This document shows, piece by piece, positions 51,135 through 58,739 of a stretch of 64,000 nt of DNA. Made by a program: the position numbers and the translations under genes. Under the pieces are notes generated by a model that worked only from the letters and a program-made list of their open reading frames with translations, was not told the DNA's origin and did not search any database. The stretch spans positions 124,001-188,000 of the forward strand of contig NZ_JNJA01000008.1 in the NCBI RefSeq assembly GCF_000702665.1, written 5' to 3'. How positions within the stretch are numbered: the stretch's first letter is position 1; each line of letters starts with the position of its first letter. This DNA comes from Solidesulfovibrio alcoholivorans DSM 5433. GTDB taxonomy: Bacteria; Desulfobacterota; Desulfovibrionia; Desulfovibrionales; Desulfovibrionaceae.

Positions 51135-52334
51135 TTACGCCCCCGCCGCCAATCCCCCCGCATCGACCTTCCTGCTTGTGAGCACATAACACAGCGCCAC
51201 GCCGCCGAGGCACCAGACGGCGTCGGCTTCCAGCATGCCGGCGTAGCCCAGGCCGTGCATGGCCGCCGCGCCGAGCACCGGGCCCAGGAAATTGCCGATT
51301 TGCAGCGAGAGCATCATCAGGTTGGAATTGACCGTCTTGAAGCGCGGCTCCGAGATGTTGAACATGAGCCCGTAGAGCGCCGGCGAAATGACCCCCGTGC
51401 CGATGCCCATGACCAGCGACGAGGCGTACAGGCCGGCCAGGCTTGTGGAATGGGCGGCCAGAAAAAAGCTCGCGGCGGACACGAGAAAGCTGAAACGGAT
51501 GAGGCTGACCTTGCGCACCCTGTCGAAATGCCTGTTGCCGGCCAGGCGGATGACGATCATGCAGCACATCTGGATGCTGAAATACAAGCCGACGTCCTGG
51601 TAGCCCCGCGATTGGAACAGGCCCTTGGCCATGAAAAAAAGCGACGAAAACGCCACGATGTAGATGGCGTTGAGCCCGAGCACCAGGGCGATGGCCGGCT
51701 TGCAGGCGTTTTTGTACATCTCGCCGAGCGACAGGGATTTCGTGCCCCAGGCGGCTTCCGGCGCGGCCTTCTGCCGGCGGCCGATGACCCAGATCATGGC
51801 AAGCCCCGGCAGCAGCAAAAGCGACATGTCCCGGTAGCCGTAGGCGGTCGAGGGCAGATGCGGCACAACCGCGTCGCACACGGCCGGCACCAGGGAATAG
51901 GGCAGCAGTTGGGCGATGGAATAGAGGCTGAAAGCCTGGCCGCTGTGCTCCGTGGGAATGCGCGAGACCATGAGCGTCATGCAGGCCGCGGACAAGAGGT
52001 AGACGGCCACGCCGTTGACCAGCCGCACGGCAAAAAGCGCCGCAACGCCTGTCGCGTAGAGGTAGGCAGCGCCGCAGCCGAGCAGGAGCAGCGCGCCGAC
52101 CTTGGCGCAGGGCACGGCGTTTTTCACGGTCAGGTAGGGGCTTGCGAACAGGAAAAAGGCGATGGTCGCCAGCGCCGACGAGCCGATGAGGAATCCCCGC
52201 CAGTCCGCAGGAACGCCGATCTGTTGCAGGTAGACGTAGAGGTTGTAAAAGACCGTGATGTTGCAATAGGTTAGAAATATCAGCAGGCAGGCGAAGACGA
52301 AATCGAGGGTGAAGAGGCGCTCTTTCTGGTGCAT
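51135..52334 (-). CDS. Major facilitator superfamily transporter
   Basis: 399 residues with about twelve membrane helices. The A-like loop segment (GSSALATIAFFLFASPYLTVKNAVPCAKVGA) and the LVNGVAVYLLSAACMTLMVSRIP region fit drug-efflux or metabolite MFS proteins. The substrate is unknown. It ends close to the islet and lies 26 bases downstream of the TetR gene on the same strand, so it is probably the regulator's target. Confidence 0.85.
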   Translation of the reverse strand: MHQKERLFTLDFVFACLLIFLTYCNITVFYNLYVYLQQIGVPADWRGFLIGSSALATIAFFLFASPYLTVKNAVPCAKVGALLLLGCGAAYLYATGVAALFAVRLVNGVAVYLLSAACMTLMVSRIPTEHSGQAFSLYSIAQLLPYSLVPAVCDAVVPHLPSTAYGYRDMSLLLLPGLAMIWVIGRRQKAAPEAAWGTKSLSLGEMYKNACKPAIALVLGLNAIYIVAFSSLFFMAKGLFQSRGYQDVGLYFSIQMCCMIVIRLAGNRHFDRVRKVSLIRFSFLVSAASFFLAAHSTSLAGLYASSLVMGIGTGVISPALYGLMFNISEPRFKTVNSNLMMLSLQIGNFLGPVLGAAAMHGLGYAGMLEADAVWCLGGVALCYVLTSRKVDAGGLAAGA

Positions 52335-52360
52335 GGCGAGACGACCGGTGGCAGGGGGCG

Positions 52361-53050
52361 TTAGGGGTGTTGCGTAAGCCCGCCCGAGACGAAGGCGGCC
52401 AGGGCGCGGCCTATGGCGGCGGCGTCCTGCGCCGTATAGGCGGCGGCTTCGCGGAAATGGAGAAACGTGTTTTTGTTGCGCGCAAAGGCGCTGGCGACGA
52501 TGAAAAGCGAAAAGGCGAGCGCCTTGCAGTCGATGGTCGCCGGAGCCGTGCCGCAGGCCGCGGCGACGAGGGCGGAAAACGCCTCCAGGGTCGGCCTTAG
52601 CGCCACGTCGTAGATGGTGTCGAAGCTCGCGGTCGGCGTGATGAACTCCCGCTGCAACAGCAGGCTCATCGACTGCGAGCGGTTGGAGGCGAGCAGCGCT
52701 TCGGTGAGCTGCGCCACCATGACGCCGGCGCGCGCGGCAGGGGAGGCGTCGGCGTCCGTGCGCGCGGCGGCCGCGTCCAGGGCGGCGCGGTGCAGCGCGG
52801 CCAGTTCCCCGGCCACGCGTGCGATGACCGCCGCGTAGAGCCCTTCCTTGCCGGCAAAATGGAAGGCGATGGAGGCGATATTGGTCTTTGCCGCCGCCGC
52901 CACCTCGCGGATGCCCACCCCCTCGAACCCGCGTTCGGCAAAGAGCCGCAGCCCTTCCTCCAGCAGCCGCTCACGGGTGCGCCGGCCCCTGGTTTGATGC
53001 GGACCGGCGTCTTGCCCCGCATCCGGCAGGGCATCGTCTTGTTGCGTCAT
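52361..53050 (-). CDS. TetR-family transcriptional regulator
   Basis: 229 residues. The N-terminal helix-turn-helix (about 22-68) reads TRERLLEEGLRLFAERGFEG..IREVAAAAKTNIASIAFHF, and the C-terminal domain looks like the CecR/DUF1956 type. It probably represses itself and the MFS gene until it binds a ligand. A perfect palindrome at 53081-53096 lies 31 bases before its start. No clear ribosome site is visible, which could mean a leaderless or near-leaderless mRNA. Confidence 0.9.
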   Translation of the reverse strand: MTQQDDALPDAGQDAGPHQTRGRRTRERLLEEGLRLFAERGFEGVGIREVAAAAKTNIASIAFHFAGKEGLYAAVIARVAGELAALHRAALDAAAARTDADASPAARAGVMVAQLTEALLASNRSQSMSLLLQREFITPTASFDTIYDVALRPTLEAFSALVAAACGTAPATIDCKALAFSLFIVASAFARNKNTFLHFREAAAYTAQDAAAIGRALAAFVSGGLTQHP

Positions 53051-53080
53051 GGGGGGAAGCTACGCCCGCCTGGGACAATG

Positions 53081-53096
53081 TCAATCGTTTGATTGA
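53081..53096. promoter_or_regulatory. Palindromic operator candidate for the TetR regulator
   Basis: TCAATCgtttGATTGA, a perfect 6-4-6 inverted repeat, 31 bases upstream of the TetR start. Size and position fit autorepression of the regulator-transporter unit. Confidence 0.65.
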
Positions 53097-53158
53097 ATTT
53101 GTTGCCGGCGCAGTATCTGCGCCAGGAAAACCGGGGACTGCGCTGCCTTCGGGGCGGG

Positions 53159-53187
53159 CGCGCGGCAGGATGCGACCCTGCCGCGCG
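53159..53187 (-). terminator. Stem-loop after the ADH synthase gene
   Basis: CGCGCGGCAGG (53159-53169) pairs with CCTGCCGCGCG (53177-53187), seven-base loop, 22 bases beyond the stop at 53209. No U-run on the minus strand, but its position suits the 3' end of this single-gene transcript. Confidence 0.55.
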
Positions 53188-53208
53188 TCTGGGAGCAAGT
53201 GACCCCTG

Positions 53209-54009
53209 CTAATTTCTCGAGAGCAGTTCCATGGCCGCATCGACGCCGGCGTTTTCGTGGACGATGGCCGTAACCGCCCGCAACAGTTTCGCGGGCTCGG
53301 GGTCCTGGAAGATGTTACGCCCCACGGACAGGCCCGCGCCGCCGGCCAGGACGCTGTTGCTGATCATTTCGAGCAGCCCGCGGCGGGAATCGATCTTCGG
53401 CCCGCCGGCGATGACCACCGGCACGCAGCAGCCGGCCACGACCTTGGCGAAGCTGTCCGGGTCGCCGGTGTAGGGCACCTTGACGATGTCCGCGCCGAGT
53501 TCGTTGCCCACGCGCGCGCAGTGGGCCACGACGTCGGCGTCGAACTCGTTTTTGACCTTGGGACCACGCGCGTACATCATGGCCAGGACCGGCATGCCCC
53601 AGGAAACCGCGGCCTCGGTCACGAGCCCCAGGTCGTCGAGCATCTTGGCCTCGGTCTCGTCGCCGAGGTTGACGTGCACGGACACGGCGTCGGCACCCAG
53701 GCGGACGGCCTCCTCCACCGTGCAGACGAGGGTCTTGGCGTTGGGAAAGGGCGAGAGGCTGGTGCTGGCGGAAAGGTGGATGATAAGCCCCACGTCCCGG
53801 CCGCGGGCGCGGTGGCCGCAGCGCACCACGCCCTTGTGCATGAGCACGGCGTTGGCCCCGCCGGACACGATGCCCGTGACGGTTTCGCGCATGTTCTCGA
53901 TGCCCGCGATGGGGCCGACGGAGACGCCGTGGTCAAGCGGCACGATGATGGTGCGGCCGGTGTCGCGGTTGACGATGCGTTCGAGGCGGATGGATTTGCC
54001 GATGGTCAT
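53209..54009 (-). CDS. 2-amino-3,7-dideoxy-D-threo-hept-6-ulosonate synthase (AroA')
   Basis: 266 residues of the class I aldolase DhnA family. Catalytic residues are Asp26 (PLDHGVS), Tyr146 (MMYARGP) and the Schiff-base Lys177 (IVKVPYTGD). In methanogens and in Desulfovibrio-type bacteria this enzyme makes ADH from aspartate semialdehyde and a 6-deoxy-hexulose phosphate, the first step toward dehydroquinate without DAHP synthase. Simple fructose-bisphosphate or LsrF-type aldolases are the alternative. The Tyr-rich leader upstream (54127-54225) strongly favours the aromatic role. AAGGAG precedes the start. Confidence 0.88.
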   Translation of the reverse strand: MTIGKSIRLERIVNRDTGRTIIVPLDHGVSVGPIAGIENMRETVTGIVSGGANAVLMHKGVVRCGHRARGRDVGLIIHLSASTSLSPFPNAKTLVCTVEEAVRLGADAVSVHVNLGDETEAKMLDDLGLVTEAAVSWGMPVLAMMYARGPKVKNEFDADVVAHCARVGNELGADIVKVPYTGDPDSFAKVVAGCCVPVVIAGGPKIDSRRGLLEMISNSVLAGGAGLSVGRNIFQDPEPAKLLRAVTAIVHENAGVDAAMELLSRN

Positions 54010-54066
54010 GGTCGTTCTCCTTGCGGTTTTCGCGAAGGAGCCCGGGTCCCCGGTCGGCTTTGCATG

Positions 54067-54099
54067 AAAAAGGGCCGCCGGGCGATTCGCCCGCGGCCC
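54067..54099 (-). terminator. Attenuator terminator upstream of the ADH synthase gene
   Basis: Read on the minus strand, GGGCCGCGGGCG pairs with CGCCC-G-GCGGCCC around AAT (12 pairs, one bulged G) and is followed at once by TTTTT (54071-54067). It starts 28 bases after the leader-peptide stop and ends 57 bases before the structural gene. A GGCCGCG in its left arm (54092-54098) can instead pair with CGCGGCC at 54133-54139 inside the leader frame, a natural antiterminator. Confidence 0.85.
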
Positions 54100-54126
54100 C
54101 TGTCGGCGGTGTTGTGGTTGCGGCCC

Positions 54127-54225
54127 CTACGCGGCCGCGCCACCCGCCGTGCCGCGAGCGCGAAGGCCGTAATAATAATACGAGCCGGTCGGAAGGATGC
54201 GCGCAGCGGGCATGCGGGCGTTCAT
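54127..54225 (-). CDS. Tyrosine-rich leader peptide of the ADH synthase gene
   Basis: A 32-codon frame, ATG at 54225 to TAG at 54127, with AGGA seven bases before the ATG. The middle reads GSYYYYGLRARG: four Tyr codons in a row (TAT TAT TAT TAC, 54169-54180). The remainder is Ala/Arg/Gly-rich and has no other function to suggest. Followed by competing stem-loops and a U-tailed terminator, this is the layout of a ribosome-stalling attenuator: when charged tRNA-Tyr is scarce, stalling at the Tyr run would free the antiterminator and let the aromatic-pathway gene be read. Confidence 0.85.
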   Translation of the reverse strand: MNARMPAARILPTGSYYYYGLRARGTAGGAAA

Positions 54226-54286
54226 GAAGAAATCCTAGCGCACGGGCCGGCCGGCCGTCAAGGGCCTTGGCGCGGGGCGGCGGCGC

Positions 54287-55150
54287 TCAGCCCAGGACAT
54301 TGAAGACCGCCGCGAAATCCGCTTCGCCAAGGCCCTCTTCCACGAGTTTGCGGTAGAGCGGCTCGAGCACGGGAAGCAGCGGCGAAGGAGCGTGGGCTTC
54401 GGCCGCAGCTCCCACGGCGAAACGCAGGTCCTTGGCCATGTGCTTGGCCGGAAACTGCGGCGGAAATTCGCCCGCGCGCAGCATGGGGTCCTTGAGGCGA
54501 AACAGGTCGTTGGCCATGGGCCCGGCCATGACCACGTCGAGCAGGGCTTCGCGCGACAGCCCCAGTGACTCGCCCAGGCGCACGGTTTCGGCGAGGCTCG
54601 CGACCATGGCCCCGAGCAGCACGTTGACCGTGACCTTCATGGTCGAGCCCATGCCGGCCGCGCCGCAGCGCGCGACCTTCTTGCCCATGGAGAGCAGCAC
54701 CGGCTCCACGGCGTCGATGGCGGCCGCGTCGCCGCCGGCCAGGATGACGAGCGTGCCCTCTTCGGCGGGTTTCTTGGAGCCCGAGACAGGCGCGTCCACG
54801 TACTGCGCACCCGTGGCCAGCACGCCCGCCGCGGCCTCGCGGGCGAACGTCGGGGAAACCGTGCTCATGTTGACCACGGTCTTGCCCGGCCCCAGGCTTT
54901 TTGCCGCGCCTGCGGGGCCGAAAAGCACTTCGCGGCAGGCATCGGGGCCGGTCAGCATGCAAATTATGACCTCGCCGGAAGCGGCGGCTGCGGCCGGCGT
55001 GGCCGCGACCCTGGCCCCGGCCTCGGCCAGGGCCTGCGCCGGTCCCGCAGAGCGGTTCCAGACCGTGACGTCGTGTCCCGCGCGCAGGCAGTTGCGCGCC
55101 ATGGCCGTGCCCATGATGCCGAGGCCCAGGAATCCGATGCGCGTCGCCAT
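54287..55150 (-). CDS. 3-hydroxyisobutyrate dehydrogenase-family reductase
   Basis: 287 residues of the beta-hydroxyacid dehydrogenase family. GFLGLGIMGTAMARN is the nucleotide site, with Asn-Arg in VTVWNR pointing to NADP; DAPVSGSKKPAEEGTLVI is the substrate signature and Lys in GSTMKVTVNVLLG the catalytic base. It may be a glyoxylate/succinic-semialdehyde reductase (GLYR type). It lies 61 bases upstream of the leader peptide on the same strand; the leader's own promoter would fit in that gap or transcription may read through. Confidence 0.88.
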   Translation of the reverse strand: MATRIGFLGLGIMGTAMARNCLRAGHDVTVWNRSAGPAQALAEAGARVAATPAAAAASGEVIICMLTGPDACREVLFGPAGAAKSLGPGKTVVNMSTVSPTFAREAAAGVLATGAQYVDAPVSGSKKPAEEGTLVILAGGDAAAIDAVEPVLLSMGKKVARCGAAGMGSTMKVTVNVLLGAMVASLAETVRLGESLGLSREALLDVVMAGPMANDLFRLKDPMLRAGEFPPQFPAKHMAKDLRFAVGAAAEAHAPSPLLPVLEPLYRKLVEEGLGEADFAAVFNVLG

Positions 55151-55172
55151 GGGAAACCTCCTTGCGGATGGC

Positions 55173-56258
55173 TTATTTTCCGGCGGGCAGGGCGCCTGTG
55201 GCGGAGAGCTTGTCGAGCACCTGCCCGCACAGCAGGTCGTAGCCGGTCATGGTCATGTGCACGCCGTCCTTGGCCCGAAGCGACACCTTCTTGCCGCCGA
55301 TGTCCTTGGCCTGCACGTACTTGCCCGAAGCGTCGGTGAAGATGTCCGAGGCCTCCATGTAGGCGCAGCCGCCGACCTTGGCGCAGGCGTCCTTGGCCGC
55401 GGCGTTGACCGCCGCGACACGGGCGTTGTAGGCCGCGTCGCGCATGGCGGGCAGGCCCACCCACACGACCTTGACCCCGGCCCCGGAGGCGATGCGCAGG
55501 AAGCCCTCGGCTTTCTCGCGGTACGCGTCGCTCCAGGCGGGAGTGCCGGGCTGTTTGCCGGCGATGGCGTTGTTGGCGTCGTTGCCGCCCATCATCACCA
55601 CCACGGCCGAAAGCTTTTCCTTGGCCACAAGCTCGCTTAGCCGCTTTTCCCAGTCGAAAAACCGCTTGTTGATGAGCCCGGTGGAGACCTTGCCCAGCGG
55701 ATGGCAGCCGACGCCGGCCTTGTCCAGGCGGTGGGACATGGTCATGCCGATGCCCACGGCCAGGGAGTCGCCGACCACGGCCACGGATTTGTCCTTGGCG
55801 GCCGGGGCGGCTTCGGGCGCTTTTTCCGCGGTGGCGGGCCGGGCCGGGGCCGGCGGTTCCTTGGCCGGAAAAACGTTTTCCGGGGCCGGCGCGGGTTCGA
55901 TCGGCTCGCTTTTGGGCTGGGGCAGGGCGGCGGCCTGGACGGGCTTGGGCTCCAGGGTCTTCTTGGTCTGCTCCTCGGGCGAGGCCGGGCGGTCGGCCGG
56001 CGGCGGCGGCGGCGGCGTTTCGATCACGAGGTCGGCCGGCGGCGCGGCGGCGGGCGGCGCGGCTTCCGGAACGGGTTTGACCTCGGCCTCGGCGGCGCCG
56101 GCCGGGGCTACTTCCGGTGCGGGAGCGCCTTGTTGCGTCGTAGCGGTTTTTTCGCTTGCGGTCTTGTTTTCGTTTTTGCCGGAGGTGTTGACGCAGGCCG
56201 GGACGAAGGCGGCCGCGACGAGCAGGAACGCGAGGAGAAGAGGAGTTGCGGGGCGCAT
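55173..56258 (-). CDS. SGNH/GDSL-hydrolase lipoprotein (DUF459-like)
   Basis: 361 residues. The start Met of MRPATPLLLAFLLVAAAF gives a lipoprotein signal with box VPAC, so it is anchored in the envelope. About 120 residues of Pro/Ala/Glu-rich spacer follow. The hydrolase domain has GDSLAVGIG (nucleophile Ser), GGND and DGVHMT (Asp/His pair). Such proteins act as O-acyl esterases on surface glycans or peptidoglycan. The frame stays open further upstream but without a signal sequence or ribosome site. Confidence 0.82.
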   Translation of the reverse strand: MRPATPLLLAFLLVAAAFVPACVNTSGKNENKTASEKTATTQQGAPAPEVAPAGAAEAEVKPVPEAAPPAAAPPADLVIETPPPPPPADRPASPEEQTKKTLEPKPVQAAALPQPKSEPIEPAPAPENVFPAKEPPAPARPATAEKAPEAAPAAKDKSVAVVGDSLAVGIGMTMSHRLDKAGVGCHPLGKVSTGLINKRFFDWEKRLSELVAKEKLSAVVVMMGGNDANNAIAGKQPGTPAWSDAYREKAEGFLRIASGAGVKVVWVGLPAMRDAAYNARVAAVNAAAKDACAKVGGCAYMEASDIFTDASGKYVQAKDIGGKKVSLRAKDGVHMTMTGYDLLCGQVLDKLSATGALPAGK

Positions 56259-56487
56259 GATGCTTTGTTGCCAGAATCCGGGTGTGCTGGGGTGTCCGTG
56301 AATAGAATCCGGGGTCGCCGCGGGAAACGGCGCTGCGTCCCCGGCCGCGGTGTCGCCGGCTTGGCGCTCGGGCTGCGCCGGCGGCGTCCTGGTGCCGAAA
56401 ACGATGTTCATGGGGAAGCTTATGACCCAAGGTGCAGGGCCGGTCAAATCCAAGATGCGGCCTGGGAGCAGGGCGGTCGGGCCGGGG

Positions 56488-57261
56488 TCACCTGGCGGCG
56501 GCCGGGTCCTTGAACCCGTAGGAAGCCAGGATGGCCTGCCCTTTGGGGCCGTGCAGGAAGGCGATGAAGGCCATGGCCGCTTCCTTGCGGGGGCAGGCGG
56601 CGAGCATGGCCGCCGGGTAGACGATGGGGGCGTGGCCGGAAAGCGCCGTGACCACGCGCACGCGTTTTTGCGCCATGCGCGCGTCCGTGGCGTAGACGAA
56701 GGCCGCGTCCACCTCGCCGAGCGCCACGTAATCGAGGGCCTGCTTGACCGACAGGCCGTAGACCATCTTGGGCGAGAGCTTTTCCCAGAGCCCGAGTCCG
56801 TCCAGGACCTGTTTGGTGTAGCTGCCGGCGGGCACGGCGTCGGGCTCGCCGAGCGCCACCTTGCCCACCTTGTCGCAGCCGAGGTCCGCGACGCAGGTCA
56901 CGGCGTTTTCGTCGGCGGGCACGGTGAGCATCAGGTCGTTGGCCGTGAAGTCCACGCGCGTGGCCGGGTCGATGAGCCCGTCCCTGGCCGCCCGGTCCAT
57001 GGTAACCTGGTCGGCCGGGGCGAAGACGTCCACGGGCGCGCCGGCCTCGATCTGCTGCAACAGCGGTCCCGAAGCGGCGAAATTGACGAAGACCGTGAGC
57101 CCCGGGTGTTCGGCCTCGAAGGCATTCTTGACGTCCGTCAGGGCGCTGGTCAGGCTGGCCGCGGCGGACACGACCAGTTCCTCGGCCGTGGCCTGGCGCG
57201 GGGAAAGCGCTGCCAGCAACAGGCTTGCGGCAAGGAGAAAGGCGAGGCGGGGACGCGGCAT
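56488..57261 (-). CDS. modA: Molybdate-binding periplasmic protein
   Basis: 257 residues with a Sec signal (LAFLLAASLLLAALS..ATA). VSAAASLTSALTDVKNAFE, NFAASGPLLQQIEAGAPVDVF and the C-terminal YPAAMLA match ModA, which binds molybdate or tungstate. No modB or modC follows, which is unusual. It lies 15 bases after the GGDEF response-regulator gene and shares its strand, so it appears to be the last gene of a signalling operon. AAAGGAG precedes the start. Confidence 0.9.
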   Translation of the reverse strand: MPRPRLAFLLAASLLLAALSPRQATAEELVVSAAASLTSALTDVKNAFEAEHPGLTVFVNFAASGPLLQQIEAGAPVDVFAPADQVTMDRAARDGLIDPATRVDFTANDLMLTVPADENAVTCVADLGCDKVGKVALGEPDAVPAGSYTKQVLDGLGLWEKLSPKMVYGLSVKQALDYVALGEVDAAFVYATDARMAQKRVRVVTALSGHAPIVYPAAMLAACPRKEAAMAFIAFLHGPKGQAILASYGFKDPAAAR

Positions 57262-57276
57262 GGCGGCGCTCCTTTG

Positions 57277-58284
57277 TCAGGCGATGCGCAGGGTTCCGGG
57301 TGTTCTTTGCGCCGGGGCGGCCGGCGCGTCGCGCTGTGTGGCCGCGCGCTCCTCCCGCCGGGGCGGCAGGCAGCCGGCCGGTGCGGGCGGGCGCGGCTCC
57401 ACGCGGCGCGAGCGCGTGCGTTTTTCCTCGTACATGCGCGCATCGGCGCAGCTGAGCAGTTCCGCGAGGCTTCCGGCGCAGTCGATGTCCAGGCAGGACA
57501 GGCCGATGCTCGCTTTGAGCACGTAGGGCCGCTTGCCCGCGGCATTGAACGCCGTCATGCGGGCGAGCAGGCGCTCCTTGGGCTCCACGGCCTCGCGGGG
57601 CGTCTCCTCGATGCCGAACACGGCGAATTCGTCGCCCCCCAGGCGCGCCAGCACGTCGGATTCCCGGAAGGTCTCGCGCAAAAGCGCGGCCATGTCCCCG
57701 AGCATCCGGTCGCCCTCGCGGTGGCCCAGGGTGTCGTTGACGGTCTTCATGCCGTCGAGGTCCACGTAGAGCAGAAACGCGCCCCGGGCCAGCCGCCGGG
57801 CGGACTTGAACATCTGCCCGGCCAGGGTGAGAAAGCCCCGGCGGTTGAAAAGCCCGGTCAGTTCGTCGGAAAGGGCCGCGCCCATGAGCTGCTTGTAGAG
57901 CTGGTGGCGCTCGATGGCGTGGAGGATGGCGCGAAAGAGGGTCTGGCCGTCGAAGCCGCCCTTGACGAGGAAGTCCTGCGCGCCTTCGCGCACGGCCATG
58001 GTGGAGATTTCCCGGTCGTCCAGGCCGGAGAGCACGATGATGGGCAGGTCCGGAAATCCGGCCCGCACCGAGGTGAAGGTGGTCAGACCGGTGGAGTCCG
58101 GCAGGTTGAGGTCGAGCAGGACCACGTCCGCGCCGTCCGCGGCCAGGGCTTCGACGCCGTCGGCGAGCAGGGGCGCGTGGCGCAGGTCGAAGGCGGCGTC
58201 CGCGCCGTCCTCCAGGTAGGCCCGCACCAGTTCCGCGTCGCCGTAGTCGTCTTCGATCAGCGTGATGCGAAGCGTCATCGTCAT
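57277..58284 (-). CDS. Response regulator with GGDEF diguanylate cyclase domain
   Basis: 335 residues. Receiver: LIEDDYGDAEL, phosphoacceptor Asp in VVLLDLNLPDSTGL, Lys in FLVKGG. The GGDEF domain has SDELTGLFNRRGF, active site LARLGGDEF and an RxxD (RESD) feedback site five residues earlier. The last 40 residues are Arg/Pro-rich and probably disordered. GGAGA lies upstream; its start overlaps the preceding regulator's stop (ATGA). Confidence 0.93.
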   Translation of the reverse strand: MTMTLRITLIEDDYGDAELVRAYLEDGADAAFDLRHAPLLADGVEALAADGADVVLLDLNLPDSTGLTTFTSVRAGFPDLPIIVLSGLDDREISTMAVREGAQDFLVKGGFDGQTLFRAILHAIERHQLYKQLMGAALSDELTGLFNRRGFLTLAGQMFKSARRLARGAFLLYVDLDGMKTVNDTLGHREGDRMLGDMAALLRETFRESDVLARLGGDEFAVFGIEETPREAVEPKERLLARMTAFNAAGKRPYVLKASIGLSCLDIDCAGSLAELLSCADARMYEEKRTRSRRVEPRPPAPAGCLPPRREERAATQRDAPAAPAQRTPGTLRIA

Positions 58285-58739
58285 GGCCGGTTCTCCAGGA
58301 CGACGCCGCGCGGCGGCAGTTTGGCCAGGGACAGCCAGAAGTCCTCTACGCCTTTGATGACGCGGAAAAAGGCGTCCATGCCGAGCGGCTTTTGCAGGTA
58401 GCAGTTGGCGCCGAGGCCGTAGCTCGCCGCGATGTCCGTTTCGGCGTCGGAGGTGGTCAGCACGAGCACCGGGATGGAGCGCAGCCCGGCGTCGCGTTTG
58501 ACTTCGAGGAGCACTTCGCGGCCGTCCATGCGCGGCATGTTGAGGTCGAGCAGGATGAGGTCCGGCCGCGTCGCGGCGGCGTGTTCCCCCTGGCGGCGCA
58601 GGTAGCGCATGCCTTCCTCGCCGTCGCCCACGCGTTCCACGGACAAGGCGACGCGGGAGCCGCGCAGGGCTTCGAGGATCAGCTCCACGTCGCCGGGGTC
58701 GTCCTCCATGAGCAGGATGCGCACGGGCATGGCGTTCAT
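58281..58739 (-). CDS. Single-domain response regulator (Rcp1 type)
   Basis: 152 residues, receiver only: LLMEDDPGDVELILEAL, Asp in LILLDLNMPRMDG, Thr-Thr-Ser in VLTTSD, Lys in LQKPLG. The NDPGDV-like acidic start is typical of Rcp1/phytochrome-kinase partners. It overlaps the kinase stop by four bases and the next regulator's start by four, so it probably relays phosphate between the two. Confidence 0.93.
   Translation of the reverse strand: MNAMPVRILLMEDDPGDVELILEALRGSRVALSVERVGDGEEGMRYLRRQGEHAAATRPDLILLDLNMPRMDGREVLLEVKRDAGLRSIPVLVLTTSDAETDIAASYGLGANCYLQKPLGMDAFFRVIKGVEDFWLSLAKLPPRGVVLENRP

Noticed and set aside
51042-52274. 410-residue open frame antisense to the MFS gene
   Set aside because: Translation is His/Gln/Arg/Ala/Gly-rich without family features, a common shadow of high-GC genes; the minus-strand MFS protein is clear.
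54432-55640. 402-residue open frame antisense to the dehydrogenase and lipoprotein genes
   Set aside because: Spans two real genes on the other strand, has no ribosome site and a low-complexity product.
56350-58401. 683-residue plus-strand frame over modA and the GGDEF regulator
   Set aside because: Shadow frame; the minus-strand proteins have complete motifs.
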